64,000 nucleotides of DNA from assembly GCF_001021555.1 (NCBI RefSeq), contig NZ_LDCP01000002.1:1-64000 (forward strand). Direction: 5' to 3'. This document shows positions 54,491 through 63,684 of the stretch, piece after piece. This stretch comes from Aurantiacibacter marinus. Its GTDB lineage: Bacteria; Pseudomonadota; Alphaproteobacteria; Sphingomonadales; Sphingomonadaceae. Both the position numbers and the translations under genes were made by a program. The notes under the pieces were generated by a model. It worked only from the letters and a program-made list of their open reading frames with translations, had not been told where the DNA came from and searched no databases. The number at the start of each line of letters is the position of its first letter. Positions within the stretch are counted from its first letter, which is position 1.

Positions 54491-54594
54491 GGTAATGTCC
54501 TGAATGTTGTTTCGGGGGTTGGTAGTGCAAGATTGGAAAGCCTTCCTCACATAATTCGCCAGCGATGGCGAGTGCGAAGGGGCAAACCGAATAA

Positions 54595-55791
54595 TCAGGC
54601 GAGCTCGACTGCCAGTGCCGTTGCTTCGCCGCCGCCAATGCAAAGCGATGCAATGCCGCGTTTCTTGCCCTGTTGCTTCAACGCGTTGATTAGAGTGACG
54701 ATAATGCGTGTGCCGCTCGCGCCGATGGGATGGCCCAATGCGGTGCCGCCGCCATTCACATTGATCTTCTCATGCGCAATGCCGATGTCGCGCATGGCGA
54801 ACATGGCGACACAGGCAAAGGCCTCGTTCACTTCCCACAGATCAACATCTTCCACGCTCCAGCCGGTCTGATCGAGCAGCTTCTTGATCGCGCCGACCGG
54901 AGCGATAGTGAACTCTTCAGGCGCCTGCGCGTGGGCAGTCAGGCCAATCACAGTTGCGACCGGAGTCAGGCCCTTTGCTTCCGCAACGCTCTTGCGCGTC
55001 AGCACGACCGCTGCTGCACCATCCGAAATTGAAGAGGATGTCGCGGCCGTGATCGTACCGTCCTTGGCAAATGCTGGGCGCAGCTGCGGGATCTTGTCCG
55101 GATTGCCCTTGCCAGGCGCTTCGTCAGTGTCGACGGTGACATCGCCGCGACGGGTCGAGAAGGTAACCGGCACGACTTCGCCAGCAAATGCGCCGCTGGA
55201 AATCGCGGCATTTGCGCGTTCGAGAGAGGCGATGGAGTAATCATCCATTTCTTCGCGGGTCAGTTGATACTTGTCCGCCATGTCCTGTGCGAATGTTCCC
55301 ATGGCGCGGCCTTCTTCATAGGCATCTTCAAGTCCGTCCAGGAACATGTGGTCATAGGCCGTATCATGGCCGATGCGCGCTCCGGAACGGTGCTTCTTCA
55401 GCAGATACGGTGCGTTGGTCATGCTTTCCATGCCGCCGGCAACAATGGTGTCGGCTGACCCGGTGGCAAGCGCTTCTGCGCCCATGATGACGGTTTGCAT
55501 CCCGCTGCCGCATACCTTGTTTACCGTGGTGGCCTGCGCGCTTAGTGGCAGGCCAGCCTTTAGTGCAGCCTGACGGGCAGGGGCCTGACCAAGCCCGGCA
55601 GGAAGTACGCAGCCCATGTAAACGCGGTCCACATCCTCACCTGCAACACCCGCACGTTCAATTGCAGCCTTCACCGCCGTTGCGCCAAGATCGGTGGCAG
55701 CAACATCGGCAAGTGCGCCCTGCATCGCCCCCATGGGGGTGCGGGCGTAGGACAGAATGACAATCGGATCGCTTTCATTGAATGCGGGCAT
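54595..55791 (-). CDS. acetyl-CoA C-acetyltransferase (thiolase)
   Basis: This 398-residue thiolase would condense or split acetoacetyl-CoA or related acyl-CoAs. The active-site cysteine C94 lies in VNKVCGSGMQ, with the second set NVNGGGTALGHPIGASG (His) and LCIGGGEA (Cys). I chose the ATG with AAAGG upstream; an ATG seven codons earlier is possible. It is divergent from the aldehyde dehydrogenase. Synthesis of PHB or fatty-acid breakdown cannot be distinguished. Confidence 0.93.
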   Translation of the reverse strand: MPAFNESDPIVILSYARTPMGAMQGALADVAATDLGATAVKAAIERAGVAGEDVDRVYMGCVLPAGLGQAPARQAALKAGLPLSAQATTVNKVCGSGMQTVIMGAEALATGSADTIVAGGMESMTNAPYLLKKHRSGARIGHDTAYDHMFLDGLEDAYEEGRAMGTFAQDMADKYQLTREEMDDYSIASLERANAAISSGAFAGEVVPVTFSTRRGDVTVDTDEAPGKGNPDKIPQLRPAFAKDGTITAATSSSISDGAAAVVLTRKSVAEAKGLTPVATVIGLTAHAQAPEEFTIAPVGAIKKLLDQTGWSVEDVDLWEVNEAFACVAMFAMRDIGIAHEKINVNGGGTALGHPIGASGTRIIVTLINALKQQGKKRGIASLCIGGGEATALAVELA

Positions 55792-55916
55792 GGATGCAGG
55801 CCTTTCGGGCATTAGATTGGATTGGTTTCGCAGGTCTTTTAGGAATGCGCCGCAACGAATGCAATCGGCGCGCGTTGGGAGAATAAATCCAGACGATACA
55901 AGCAGAGGTACCAGAA

Positions 55917-57356
55917 ATGTCCGCTACCCTTACCGACCCCGCAATGCTGAAACCCATGCTCGAGGCGCAGCAACGAGCGTTCATTGCGGCCCGGCCGGAG
56001 GCGCTTTCAATCCGCCGTGACCGGCTCGACCGGACGATTGCCTTGCTGGCCGACAATGACAAGGCGCTGTGTGATGCGATGAGCGAGGATTATGGCAACC
56101 GGTCCGAAGTGCAGAGCATGCTCACCGATATTCTGGTGTCCATCCGGTTCGCCAAATATTGCCGTGAAAAAATGGCGCATTGGGCGAAGCCGGATAGTCG
56201 CAGCGTGCAGTTTCCGCTGGGCCTGCTCGGCGCGAAGGCCGAAGTGCGTTACGAGCCAAAGGGCGTTGTGGGCATCATCAGCCCGTGGAACTTCCCTGTG
56301 AACCTCGCCTTTGGTCCGCTGGCGCAGGTGCTGGCAGCAGGCAACCGCGCGATGATCAAACCGAGCGAGTCCACGCCAACGACTGCAAATTTGATTGCCG
56401 AACTGGTGGGTGCGCGGTTCGATGCACACGAAGTAGCTGTCGCAACTGGCGGCGTTGACGTTGCAAAAGCGTTTTCCGCGCTGCCCTTCGATCACCTTGT
56501 CTTTACCGGTTCTACTGAAACCGGACGCAAGGTGATGGAAGCTGCTGGCACAAACCTTACTCCAGTAACGCTCGAACTGGGCGGGAAAAGTCCGGCGATC
56601 ATCGGCGCCAGCGCCGACCTTGAACGCACCGGTTCGCGCATCGTAACCGGCAAGATGATGAATGCCGGTCAGATATGCATCGCCCCGGACTATCTCCTTG
56701 TGCCCGAAAGCATGGAAGATGGCGTGATTGCGTCGCTGGAACTGGGCGTATTGGATCAATATCCCACTGTGCGCGATAATCCTGACTATGCGAGCGTGAT
56801 CAATGACAGCCAGTATTCCAGATTGCAGGAAATGGTGGCTGACGCGCGCGACAAGGGCGGCGATGTCATGGAAATCAATCCGGCGGGAGAGGACTTCAGC
56901 GCCAGCAACACCCGCAAGATGCCGCTTACAATTATCCGGAATCCCACACCGGATATGCAGGCCATGCAGGAGGAGATTTTTGGTCCGGTGCTGCCGGTAA
57001 AAACCTATCGCGGTATTGATGAAGCTATTCAATTCATCAACGATGGCGGGCGACCGCTTGCCTTGTATTATTTCGGCAATGACTCCGCTGAACGTGATGC
57101 AGTGCTGTCCCGCACGATCTCCGGCGGGGTGACGGTCAACGATGTCATCTTCCACAACACTGTGGAGGACATGCCCTTTGGCGGTGTCGGTGCCAGCGGC
57201 ATCGGCGCATATCACGGCGTGGAGGGATTCCGCGAATTCAGCCATGCGCGCGCCGTCTATACTCAGCCGAAAATCGATGTGGCGGGCATGGCAGGCCTGA
57301 AACCACCATATGGGGATCGGGCTCGCAAGATGCTGCACATGATGGCGCGGAAATAG
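55917..57356 (+). CDS. coniferyl aldehyde dehydrogenase-like enzyme
   Basis: This 479-residue NAD(P)-dependent aldehyde dehydrogenase is close to the coniferyl-aldehyde dehydrogenase group. Catalytic Glu is E220 in LELGGKSP and the nucleophile is C254 in AGQICIAP; the cofactor site FTGSTETG precedes them. Oxidation of aromatic or other aldehydes is expected, but the substrate is not proven. It is divergent from the thiolase and precedes nuoA by 195 bases. Confidence 0.85.
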   Translation: MSATLTDPAMLKPMLEAQQRAFIAARPEALSIRRDRLDRTIALLADNDKALCDAMSEDYGNRSEVQSMLTDILVSIRFAKYCREKMAHWAKPDSRSVQFPLGLLGAKAEVRYEPKGVVGIISPWNFPVNLAFGPLAQVLAAGNRAMIKPSESTPTTANLIAELVGARFDAHEVAVATGGVDVAKAFSALPFDHLVFTGSTETGRKVMEAAGTNLTPVTLELGGKSPAIIGASADLERTGSRIVTGKMMNAGQICIAPDYLLVPESMEDGVIASLELGVLDQYPTVRDNPDYASVINDSQYSRLQEMVADARDKGGDVMEINPAGEDFSASNTRKMPLTIIRNPTPDMQAMQEEIFGPVLPVKTYRGIDEAIQFINDGGRPLALYYFGNDSAERDAVLSRTISGGVTVNDVIFHNTVEDMPFGGVGASGIGAYHGVEGFREFSHARAVYTQPKIDVAGMAGLKPPYGDRARKMLHMMARK

Positions 57357-57551
57357 AACAGGTTGAAGTCTGATATCGGGGCATGACGGGCGGTTTGACC
57401 GGCGGTAACAGGCACGCCCATTACGGCCGCTGAGCTGCAACTGGTGGAAACTGCACCATAACAACCGTAAATAGGGTCCTTAGTCGCCTTGCATGATGGC
57501 GGGCAGGGGCCTAAACGCGCCACCAACCCTTTAGCTATATCCGAGTCCGCT

Positions 57552-57938
57552 TTGGCCGATCTCAATCCATATCTTGTGCAGTATCTCCCGATCCTGCTGT
57601 TCCTCGCCATCGCATTTGGCCTGTCTGTTGCGTTCGTGTTTCTGCCGATGGGCGTGTCTCGTCTCACAGGCAGTCACCAGCCTGCGACTGACAAACTTGC
57701 CGAATATGAATGTGGTTTTCCCGCATTCGAAGCGCCGCGTAATCAGTTCGATGTGCGCTTCTATCTCGTCGCGATCCTGTTCATCATCTTCGACTTGGAG
57801 GCGGCGTTTCTGTTTCCATGGGCAGTAAGCCTGGAACATACAGGCTGGGCCGGGTGGATCGGCATGATGGTTTTCCTGTTCATCCTTGCGGTGGGCTTTG
57901 CATATGAATGGAAGAAGGGAGCTCTCGAATGGGAGTGA
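57552..57938 (+). CDS. nuoA: NADH-quinone oxidoreductase subunit A
   Basis: NuoA is a three-helix membrane subunit of complex I. This 128-residue version has YECGFPAFE followed by [21 protein letters not shown], the family hallmark. The start is TTG (giving MADLNPYL); upstream candidates are also TTG and lengthen a non-conserved N-terminus. It overlaps nuoB by 10 bases. The 195-base gap upstream should hold the operon promoter. Confidence 0.93.
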   Translation: MADLNPYLVQYLPILLFLAIAFGLSVAFVFLPMGVSRLTGSHQPATDKLAEYECGFPAFEAPRNQFDVRFYLVAILFIIFDLEAAFLFPWAVSLEHTGWAGWIGMMVFLFILAVGFAYEWKKGALEWE

Positions 57939-58477
57939 ACGAAAACATCCCCGCAGCACAACCCGGTGAGGTAAAGCAGCCTGACACGGACTATTTCAAC
58001 GCGCTCCAGACAGAGGTGAATGACAAGGGATTCCTCGTCACCAGCACCGAAGATCTGTTCCAGTGGGCGCGTACCGGCTCCCTGTGGTGGATGACATTCG
58101 GTCTGGCGTGCTGCGCGGTGGAGATGATCCACGTCAACATGCCGCGTTACGATATGGAACGTTTCGGCATCGCCCCGCGCGCCAGCCCGCGCCAGTCTGA
58201 TGTGATGATCGTGGCAGGTACGCTGTGCAACAAGATGGCGCCCGCACTTCGCCGTGTTTACGACCAGATGTCGGAGCCGAAATATGTGATTTCGATGGGC
58301 AGCTGCGCCAATGGCGGCGGCTACTATCATTACAGCTATTCCGTAGTGCGCGGTTGTGATCGCATTGTGCCGGTAGATATCTACATTCCCGGGTGCCCGC
58401 CAACGGCAGAGGCGCTGCTGTACGGCGTAATGCAATTGCAGCGCAAAATCCGCCGCAGCGGGACGATTGAACGATGA
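57929..58477 (+). CDS. nuoB: NADH-quinone oxidoreductase subunit B
   Basis: NuoB holds cluster N2, the last iron-sulfur site before quinone. Its four ligands are seen in [19 protein letters not shown] and [12 protein letters not shown]. Length 182. The N-terminal 25 residues are a hydrophilic extension. ATG overlaps nuoA; the stop overlaps nuoC by ATGA. Confidence 0.97.
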   Translation: MGVNENIPAAQPGEVKQPDTDYFNALQTEVNDKGFLVTSTEDLFQWARTGSLWWMTFGLACCAVEMIHVNMPRYDMERFGIAPRASPRQSDVMIVAGTLCNKMAPALRRVYDQMSEPKYVISMGSCANGGGYYHYSYSVVRGCDRIVPVDIYIPGCPPTAEALLYGVMQLQRKIRRSGTIER

Positions 58478-59223
58478 CGGTCGTTCATTCCGCCCCCAGG
58501 ATCGCTTCCAATGAAGGTGTACGCGATGCGCTGACAAAAGTGCTTGGCGCGCATGTGTTGGGCTCTTCCGAAAATCACGGCGAGATCATCATCACCGTGC
58601 AGCGCGATTCCATAGAGGACGTGCTGCGCACCCTGCGTGACGAGCACGCTTACCAGCAACTCGTTGAAATCGCTGGTGTTGATTTTCCGGGCCGGACAGA
58701 GCGGTTTGAAGTAGTCTACATGCTCCTCAGCCTGACCAAGAACCACCGTGTCATGGTGAAGGTCAGCACGGACGAAGATACGCCCGTTCCCACTGTCACA
58801 ACGCTGTGGCCGGTGGCTGGATGGCTGGAGCGCGAAGTGTTCGACATGTTCGGCGTCACTTTCGACGGCAACACTGATTTGCGCCGCATCCTCACCGATT
58901 ACGGCTTTGAAGGGCATCCTTTCCGCAAGGACTTCCCGCTGACGGGGTACACCGAACTGCGCTATTCCGAGGAGGAAAAGCGCGTTGTTTATGAGCCGGT
59001 GGAACTGGCGCAGGATTTCCGCACTTTCGATTTCACCTCGCCATGGGAGGGTGCCGATTACGTCCTGCCGGGCGATGAAAAGGCCGATATGCCGGATGTC
59101 GATAAGCCCAAGACGACCGAAAGCGAAAAGCAGACCGGCGCGGGCGCGAAAACCGATGACAAGGCGGCGGAAGGCACCAAGGCTGATCCGCCCGCTATGA
59201 TGACCAAGGGGGACGGCAAATGA
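58474..59223 (+). CDS. nuoC: NADH-quinone oxidoreductase subunit C
   Basis: NuoC (30-kDa subunit) lies in the peripheral arm beside NuoD and NuoB. Family motifs [37 protein letters not shown] and [10 protein letters not shown] are clear up to about residue 195. The last 50 residues are a Lys/Asp/Thr-rich, low-complexity tail not typical of the family. Overlaps nuoB and nuoD by 4 bases each. Confidence 0.96.
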   Translation: MTVVHSAPRIASNEGVRDALTKVLGAHVLGSSENHGEIIITVQRDSIEDVLRTLRDEHAYQQLVEIAGVDFPGRTERFEVVYMLLSLTKNHRVMVKVSTDEDTPVPTVTTLWPVAGWLEREVFDMFGVTFDGNTDLRRILTDYGFEGHPFRKDFPLTGYTELRYSEEEKRVVYEPVELAQDFRTFDFTSPWEGADYVLPGDEKADMPDVDKPKTTESEKQTGAGAKTDDKAAEGTKADPPAMMTKGDGK

Positions 59224-60434
59224 GCGGCCTCACACTCGAAGAATCGCCCACCACAGACGGCGAGGAAATCTCCAACTACACGATCAACTTCGGCCCCCAG
59301 CACCCTGCCGCGCACGGCGTTTTGCGCATGGTCATGGAACTGGACGGCGAAATTATCGAACGTGTCGATCCGCATGTCGGCCTGCTGCATCGCGGCACCG
59401 AAAAGCTGATCGAATACAAGACCTATTTGCAGGCGCTGCCGTATTTTGACCGGCTCGATTACTGTTCCCCGCTGGCGCAGGAATACAGCTATGTCCTCGC
59501 CATCGAGAAGCTGCTGAATGTCGAAGTGCCCGAACGCGCGCAATATCTGCGTGTGCTGTTCGCGGAGCTGACGCGCATCTGCAATCACATGCTCAATATC
59601 GGCGCGCATGTGATGGACGTTGGCGCCATGACGCCAAACCTGTGGGTGTTCGAACTGCGTGAGGACTGCCTGAACTTCTTCGAACGTGCCTCCGGCGCGC
59701 GCATGCACTCTGCCTATTTCCGTCCCGGCGGCGTCCATCAGGATGTGCCGCTGAAGCTGCTGACCGACATCGGCGACTGGGTCGATACGCGCCTACCCGA
59801 ACTGTTCGGCGATGCGATGAGCCTGGTGATCGACAACCGCATTTTCAAACAGCGCAATGTCGATATTGCATTGGTTTCGAAAGAAGACGCGATTGCCTGG
59901 GGCTTCTCCGGCCCGATGATCCGCGCGGCCGGCGTGCCGTGGGACCTGCGCAAATCGCAGCCCTATGATGTGTATGACCGCATGGACTTTGAAATCCCGG
60001 TCGGCACCAATTCCGATTGCTACGACCGCTTCATGGTCCGCGTGGAAGAAGTCTACCAGTCCGCCCGCATCATCAAGCAATGCCTCGCCGAAATGCCCGA
60101 AGGCCCGATTGCGACGGACGACCGCAAGATCGCTCCGCCCAAGCGCGCCGAGATGAAGCAGTCGATGGAAGCGCTGATCCATCACTTCAAGCTCTACACC
60201 GAAGGCTTCCACGTTCCGGCGGGCGAAGTCTATGTCGCGACGGAAAGCCCAAAGGGCGAATTCGGCGTCTATCTGGTGAGCGACGGGTCAAACAAACCCT
60301 ACCGCTGCAAGATACGCCCGACCGCGTTCTCGCATTTGCAGGCGATGGACTTCATGACGAAGGGCCACATGCTGCCCGACGCAACGGCTATCCTCGGCGC
60401 GATCGACGTGGTGTTCGGGGAGTGTGATCGGTGA
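59220..60434 (+). CDS. nuoD: NADH-quinone oxidoreductase subunit D
   Basis: NuoD forms part of the quinone chamber. This 404-residue protein has [13 protein letters not shown] (quinone-site His), [12 protein letters not shown] and [13 protein letters not shown]. The C-terminus ends VFGECDR, the usual terminus. It is separate from nuoC, as in other alphaproteobacteria. Its stop overlaps the GTG of a tiny membrane protein ORF. Confidence 0.98.
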   Translation: MSGLTLEESPTTDGEEISNYTINFGPQHPAAHGVLRMVMELDGEIIERVDPHVGLLHRGTEKLIEYKTYLQALPYFDRLDYCSPLAQEYSYVLAIEKLLNVEVPERAQYLRVLFAELTRICNHMLNIGAHVMDVGAMTPNLWVFELREDCLNFFERASGARMHSAYFRPGGVHQDVPLKLLTDIGDWVDTRLPELFGDAMSLVIDNRIFKQRNVDIALVSKEDAIAWGFSGPMIRAAGVPWDLRKSQPYDVYDRMDFEIPVGTNSDCYDRFMVRVEEVYQSARIIKQCLAEMPEGPIATDDRKIAPPKRAEMKQSMEALIHHFKLYTEGFHVPAGEVYVATESPKGEFGVYLVSDGSNKPYRCKIRPTAFSHLQAMDFMTKGHMLPDATAILGAIDVVFGECDR

Positions 60435-60598
60435 TTCTTGAGCGTTTAGATCGTGCTCGTCACATTATTTTCCCTCTCACTGCAGTCGTTGCTTTGCTGG
60501 CAATGCATGACGTTACCGGGGTAAGTCGCTGGATATTGATCGTTCCGGTTCTATTGGCAACTTTCGCGCTCGTTGCGGTGTGGGATCGTGTCAAATGA
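60431..60598 (+). CDS. small membrane protein within the nuo operon (ORF A)
   Basis: A 55-codon reading frame starts at a GTG that overlaps the nuoD stop (GTGA) and ends TGA overlapping the ATG of the next small ORF. It encodes [19 protein letters not shown], a basic start, then two hydrophobic helices (about 12-25, 34-50) and a short DRVK tail. Coupling at both ends argues it is translated. No family is recognised. Confidence 0.65.
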   Translation: MILERLDRARHIIFPLTAVVALLAMHDVTGVSRWILIVPVLLATFALVAVWDRVK

Positions 60599-60780
60599 TC
60601 CTCCGCGAATTCTTCATTATCGTCGCAGCTTTCGCCGCATTCGCATCGGCCACTGCCGCATATCTCGCGGTCTTCCACGGGGAAGCGCCGCTCAAGGAAA
60701 TCCTCTCCACCGCCTTTGCTGCGGTGATCGGCCTGTATGTGGGCCGCTATATCGAACGGAGACTGGCACATGGCCGGTAG
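60595..60780 (+). CDS. small membrane protein within the nuo operon (ORF B)
   Basis: This 61-residue protein follows ORF A with an ATGA overlap and ends inside the nuoE start region (11-base overlap with nuoE). It has an N-terminal hydrophobic helix (FFIIVAAFAAFASATAAYLAV), a short charged loop and a second helix ending IGLYVGRYIERRLAHGR. The hairpin topology is like that of complex I assembly or accessory proteins, but I do not recognise it. Function unknown. Confidence 0.7.
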   Translation: MILREFFIIVAAFAAFASATAAYLAVFHGEAPLKEILSTAFAAVIGLYVGRYIERRLAHGR

Positions 60781-61438
60781 ACATATCGCCCCCGACACAC
60801 CCGAATTGCGCGCGCAGTTTGGTGGCTGGACTTTCACGGATGCAAACCGTGAAAAGGCCGACTGGCATATCAAGAAATATCCCGAAGGCCGCCAGAAGAG
60901 CGCGGTGATGCCGCTGCTCGATCTGGCGCAGCGCCAGGTGGGCGAAGAGACGAATACGCAAGGCTGGTTGCCGCTCCCGGTGATCGAATATGTCGCCGAA
61001 TATCTCGATATGCCGGTGATCCGCGTGCTGGAAGTCGCGACGTTCTACATGATGTATAACCTTGTTCCGGTTGGCAAATTCCACGTGCAGGTATGCGGTA
61101 CCACGCCGTGCATGCTGCGCGGTTCGGACGAGATCATGGCGGCTTGCGAGTCGCGCGGAATGGATTTCGGCAAGGTGTCCGAGGACGGTTTGTGGACGCT
61201 CAGCGAAGTCGAATGCATGGGCAATTGCGCCACTGCGCCAATGGTCCAGATCAATGATGCCAATTACGAAGACCTGACTGCTGAACGTCTGGACGCCGTG
61301 CTAGATGCGCTGGCCGCAGGCGATCAGCCAAAGGAAGGCACGCAAGAACCGGGCCGGCACACGTCTGAGCCTTCGGGCGGCGTGACCAGCCTCAAGGAAA
61401 TGGTCGACGCCAATCACGATTACCGGGAGGAGTGGTGA
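60770..61438 (+). CDS. nuoE: NADH-quinone oxidoreductase subunit E
   Basis: NuoE is the 24-kDa subunit with 2Fe-2S cluster N1a. Ligands are in CGTTPCMLRG and ECMGNCATAP. Length 222 with a C-terminal extension rich in Gly/Glu/Pro (PKEGTQEPGRHTSEP). The ATG lies within the end of ORF B, so translation is coupled. Its stop overlaps the ATG of the next small ORF by one base. Confidence 0.97.
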   Translation: MAGRHIAPDTPELRAQFGGWTFTDANREKADWHIKKYPEGRQKSAVMPLLDLAQRQVGEETNTQGWLPLPVIEYVAEYLDMPVIRVLEVATFYMMYNLVPVGKFHVQVCGTTPCMLRGSDEIMAACESRGMDFGKVSEDGLWTLSEVECMGNCATAPMVQINDANYEDLTAERLDAVLDALAAGDQPKEGTQEPGRHTSEPSGGVTSLKEMVDANHDYREEW

Positions 61439-61605
61439 TGGCCGTCACTCCTAAAAATGGTATGCAGGGCGTAGGGGTGATTTTCATCATTCTGGCGGCC
61501 GTGCAGATGTTGAAGGGTGATAGCTGGATCGTCTGGCTGATCCTCGGTTTCCTGTTCGGCGGGTTCGGCTATTTCTCTTCCAAGAAGCCGGGGGGCGATT
61601 TGTGA
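61438..61605 (+). CDS. small membrane protein within the nuo operon (ORF C)
   Basis: This 55-codon ORF begins at the ATG overlapping nuoE (TGATG). It encodes [21 protein letters not shown], then two helices (about 12-24, 30-46) and an SSKKPGGDL tail. An overlapping TGATG joins it to ORF D. No family recognised. Confidence 0.65.
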   Translation: MAVTPKNGMQGVGVIFIILAAVQMLKGDSWIVWLILGFLFGGFGYFSSKKPGGDL

Positions 61606-61745
61606 TGGACCAGATATTCCCCATCATCATCGCGCTGATCCTCGTTTTCATCGCGTGGAAGGTGCTCAAGGGCATTATCAAGACAGTCGTTCTGGTCGCA
61701 ATTCTCGCGGCGGCGGCAATTTACGTATTCGGAGTTGGCGCATGA
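61605..61745 (+). CDS. small membrane protein within the nuo operon (ORF D)
   Basis: This 46-codon ORF starts at the ATG overlapping ORF C and ends in the ATGA that opens nuoF. It encodes [18 protein letters not shown], a basic break KVLKGIIK, then a second helix [17 protein letters not shown]. Two short helices and overlaps on both sides suggest a real product. Function unknown. Confidence 0.65.
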   Translation: MDQIFPIIIALILVFIAWKVLKGIIKTVVLVAILAAAAIYVFGVGA

Positions 61746-63037
61746 GCCTTCAGGACAAGGATCGCATCTTCACCAACGTCTACGGCTTTCAGGACTGGGG
61801 CCTGAAAGCTGCTGAAAAGCGCGGTGATTGGGACGATACCAAGGCGCTGATCGCGCGTGGGCAGGACGCCATTATCGAAGAGATAAAGGCGTCGGGCCTG
61901 CGCGGGCGCGGTGGTGCTGGCTTCCCCACCGGCATGAAATGGTCCTTCATGCCCAAGGAAAGCAAAGATGGGCGTCCGTCATTCCTGGTAATCAATGCCG
62001 ATGAATCGGAGCCGGGTTCGTGCAAGGACCGCGAGATCATCCGCCACGATCCGCACAAATTGATCGAAGGCGCGCTGGTCGCCGGTTTCGCCATGCGAGC
62101 GAGGGCCGCCTACATCTATATTCGCGGCGAATATATCCGGGAAGCCGAAACGCTTCAGGCCGCGATTGACGAGGCATATGACGCAGGCTTCATCGGCAAG
62201 AATGCCAGCGGCTCCGGCTTTGACTTCGATGTGTTCATGCACCGCGGTGCGGGCGCGTATATCTGCGGCGAAGAAACCGCGATGATCGAAAGCCTCGAGG
62301 GCAAGAAAGGCCAGCCACGCCTTAAGCCCCCGTTCCCGGCAGGCGCTGGCCTGTATGGCTGCCCAACCACGGTCAACAATGTCGAAAGCATCGCGGTCGT
62401 CCCCACGATCCTGCGACGCGGCGCGAGCTGGTTTTCCAGCTTCGGACGTGAAGGAAACAAGGGCACCAAATTGTTCCAGATCAGCGGGCATGTGAACAAC
62501 CCATGCGTCGTTGAAGAAGCGATGAGCATCACCTTCGAAGAGCTGATAGAAAAGCACTGCGGCGGTATTCGTGGCGGGTGGGATAATCTTCTCGCGGTAA
62601 TTCCCGGCGGATCGTCGGTTCCGCTCGTGCCTGCCGAGCAGATCCGCCACGCGCATATGGATTTTGACGGCCTGAAGGAACTTGGCTCCGGCCTTGGTAC
62701 TGCGGGTGTTATCGTGATGGACAAGTCCACCGATATCGTCCGTGCGATCAGCCGTCTCAGCTATTTCTACAAACATGAAAGCTGCGGCCAGTGCACGCCT
62801 TGCCGTGAAGGCACAGGCTGGATGTGGCGCGTGATGGAGCGGCTTCGCACAGGTGAAAGCAGCTCTGAAGAAATCGACATGCTGTATCAGGTGACAAAGC
62901 AGGTTGAAGGTCACACGATCTGCGCGCTGGGCGACGCCGCAGCGTGGCCGATCCAGGGTTTGCTAAAGCATTTCCGCCCTGAGTTGGAGCGGCGGATTGC
63001 AGAGCGTGATGGCGTTTTGCAGGAGGCGGCAGAATGA
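61742..63037 (+). CDS. nuoF: NADH-quinone oxidoreductase subunit F
   Basis: NuoF binds NADH and FMN and holds cluster N3. Motifs: [13 protein letters not shown] (NADH), [12 protein letters not shown] (FMN) and [10 protein letters not shown] plus CALGDAA (4Fe-4S). Length 431. The start ATG overlaps ORF D; the longer reading is rejected. It overlaps the next secreted protein gene by 4 bases. Confidence 0.98.
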   Translation: MSLQDKDRIFTNVYGFQDWGLKAAEKRGDWDDTKALIARGQDAIIEEIKASGLRGRGGAGFPTGMKWSFMPKESKDGRPSFLVINADESEPGSCKDREIIRHDPHKLIEGALVAGFAMRARAAYIYIRGEYIREAETLQAAIDEAYDAGFIGKNASGSGFDFDVFMHRGAGAYICGEETAMIESLEGKKGQPRLKPPFPAGAGLYGCPTTVNNVESIAVVPTILRRGASWFSSFGREGNKGTKLFQISGHVNNPCVVEEAMSITFEELIEKHCGGIRGGWDNLLAVIPGGSSVPLVPAEQIRHAHMDFDGLKELGSGLGTAGVIVMDKSTDIVRAISRLSYFYKHESCGQCTPCREGTGWMWRVMERLRTGESSSEEIDMLYQVTKQVEGHTICALGDAAAWPIQGLLKHFRPELERRIAERDGVLQEAAE

Positions 63038-63684
63038 TCAGAATTCTTCATATCGCCATCGCGGGATTTATCGGACTCGCAGTCGCAGCTCCGGCACAGG
63101 CGCAGCAAGAGCGCAGCGAACGGATGCAGCGCCTTGCAGTTGCCGCGTGGACCGCCTGTATCGCTGACGAGTTTCCACAAGATGTGCACGATCTGCTGAT
63201 CCTTGATTATCGCACAGACCGTTATCGCAGCCTTATTCGCGAGCTTGGCGAGCGCCGGGTGAGCGAGGAATGCTTCAACGCCATGCCGCGCGCCTATCGC
63301 CGGATCGAACTGGGCGGATTGCCATTTGCGGGCGGCCTTGCGGAACAGATGATCGAAATGGAAGCGCAAGAGCCTCTCGTCAAACGGCTTTCCATGGCTG
63401 TCATCGGCGAGCCGGTGACAACGCATTCCTACACTGATCAGGTTGCCAGTTGCATGGTGCTCGGCGCACCAAATCTGGCGGCGGACCTGTTTGCTACCGC
63501 GCCTGCGTCGGACGAGGAGACGGCTGCGTTTGCCCAGCTGGAACTGGTACAGGCTATCTGCACGCAGAGCGGCAGCGCAATCGAGGCAACGCCTCTGGCC
63601 ATGCGATCGATGCTGGCCACGGCGAGCTTCCGTATTCTGGCAGCGCAGAACAGCGCTCCTGCAGAAAGTGACGACGATGCCTAA
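63034..63684 (+). CDS. secreted protein of unknown function between nuoF and nuoG
   Basis: This 216-residue protein has a signal peptide ([24 protein letters not shown]) and a helical, Ala/Glu-rich mature part with several cysteines ([29 protein letters not shown]) that may form disulfides in the periplasm. It overlaps nuoF (ATGA) and nuoG by 8 bases, so it is expressed with complex I. I recognise no domain. A role in complex I is possible but unproven. Confidence 0.75.
   Translation: MIRILHIAIAGFIGLAVAAPAQAQQERSERMQRLAVAAWTACIADEFPQDVHDLLILDYRTDRYRSLIRELGERRVSEECFNAMPRAYRRIELGGLPFAGGLAEQMIEMEAQEPLVKRLSMAVIGEPVTTHSYTDQVASCMVLGAPNLAADLFATAPASDEETAAFAQLELVQAICTQSGSAIEATPLAMRSMLATASFRILAAQNSAPAESDDDA

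Noticed and set aside
56007-57464. 485-codon antisense frame across the aldehyde dehydrogenase
   Set aside because: Shadow of the dehydrogenase; the sense strand has the full catalytic set.
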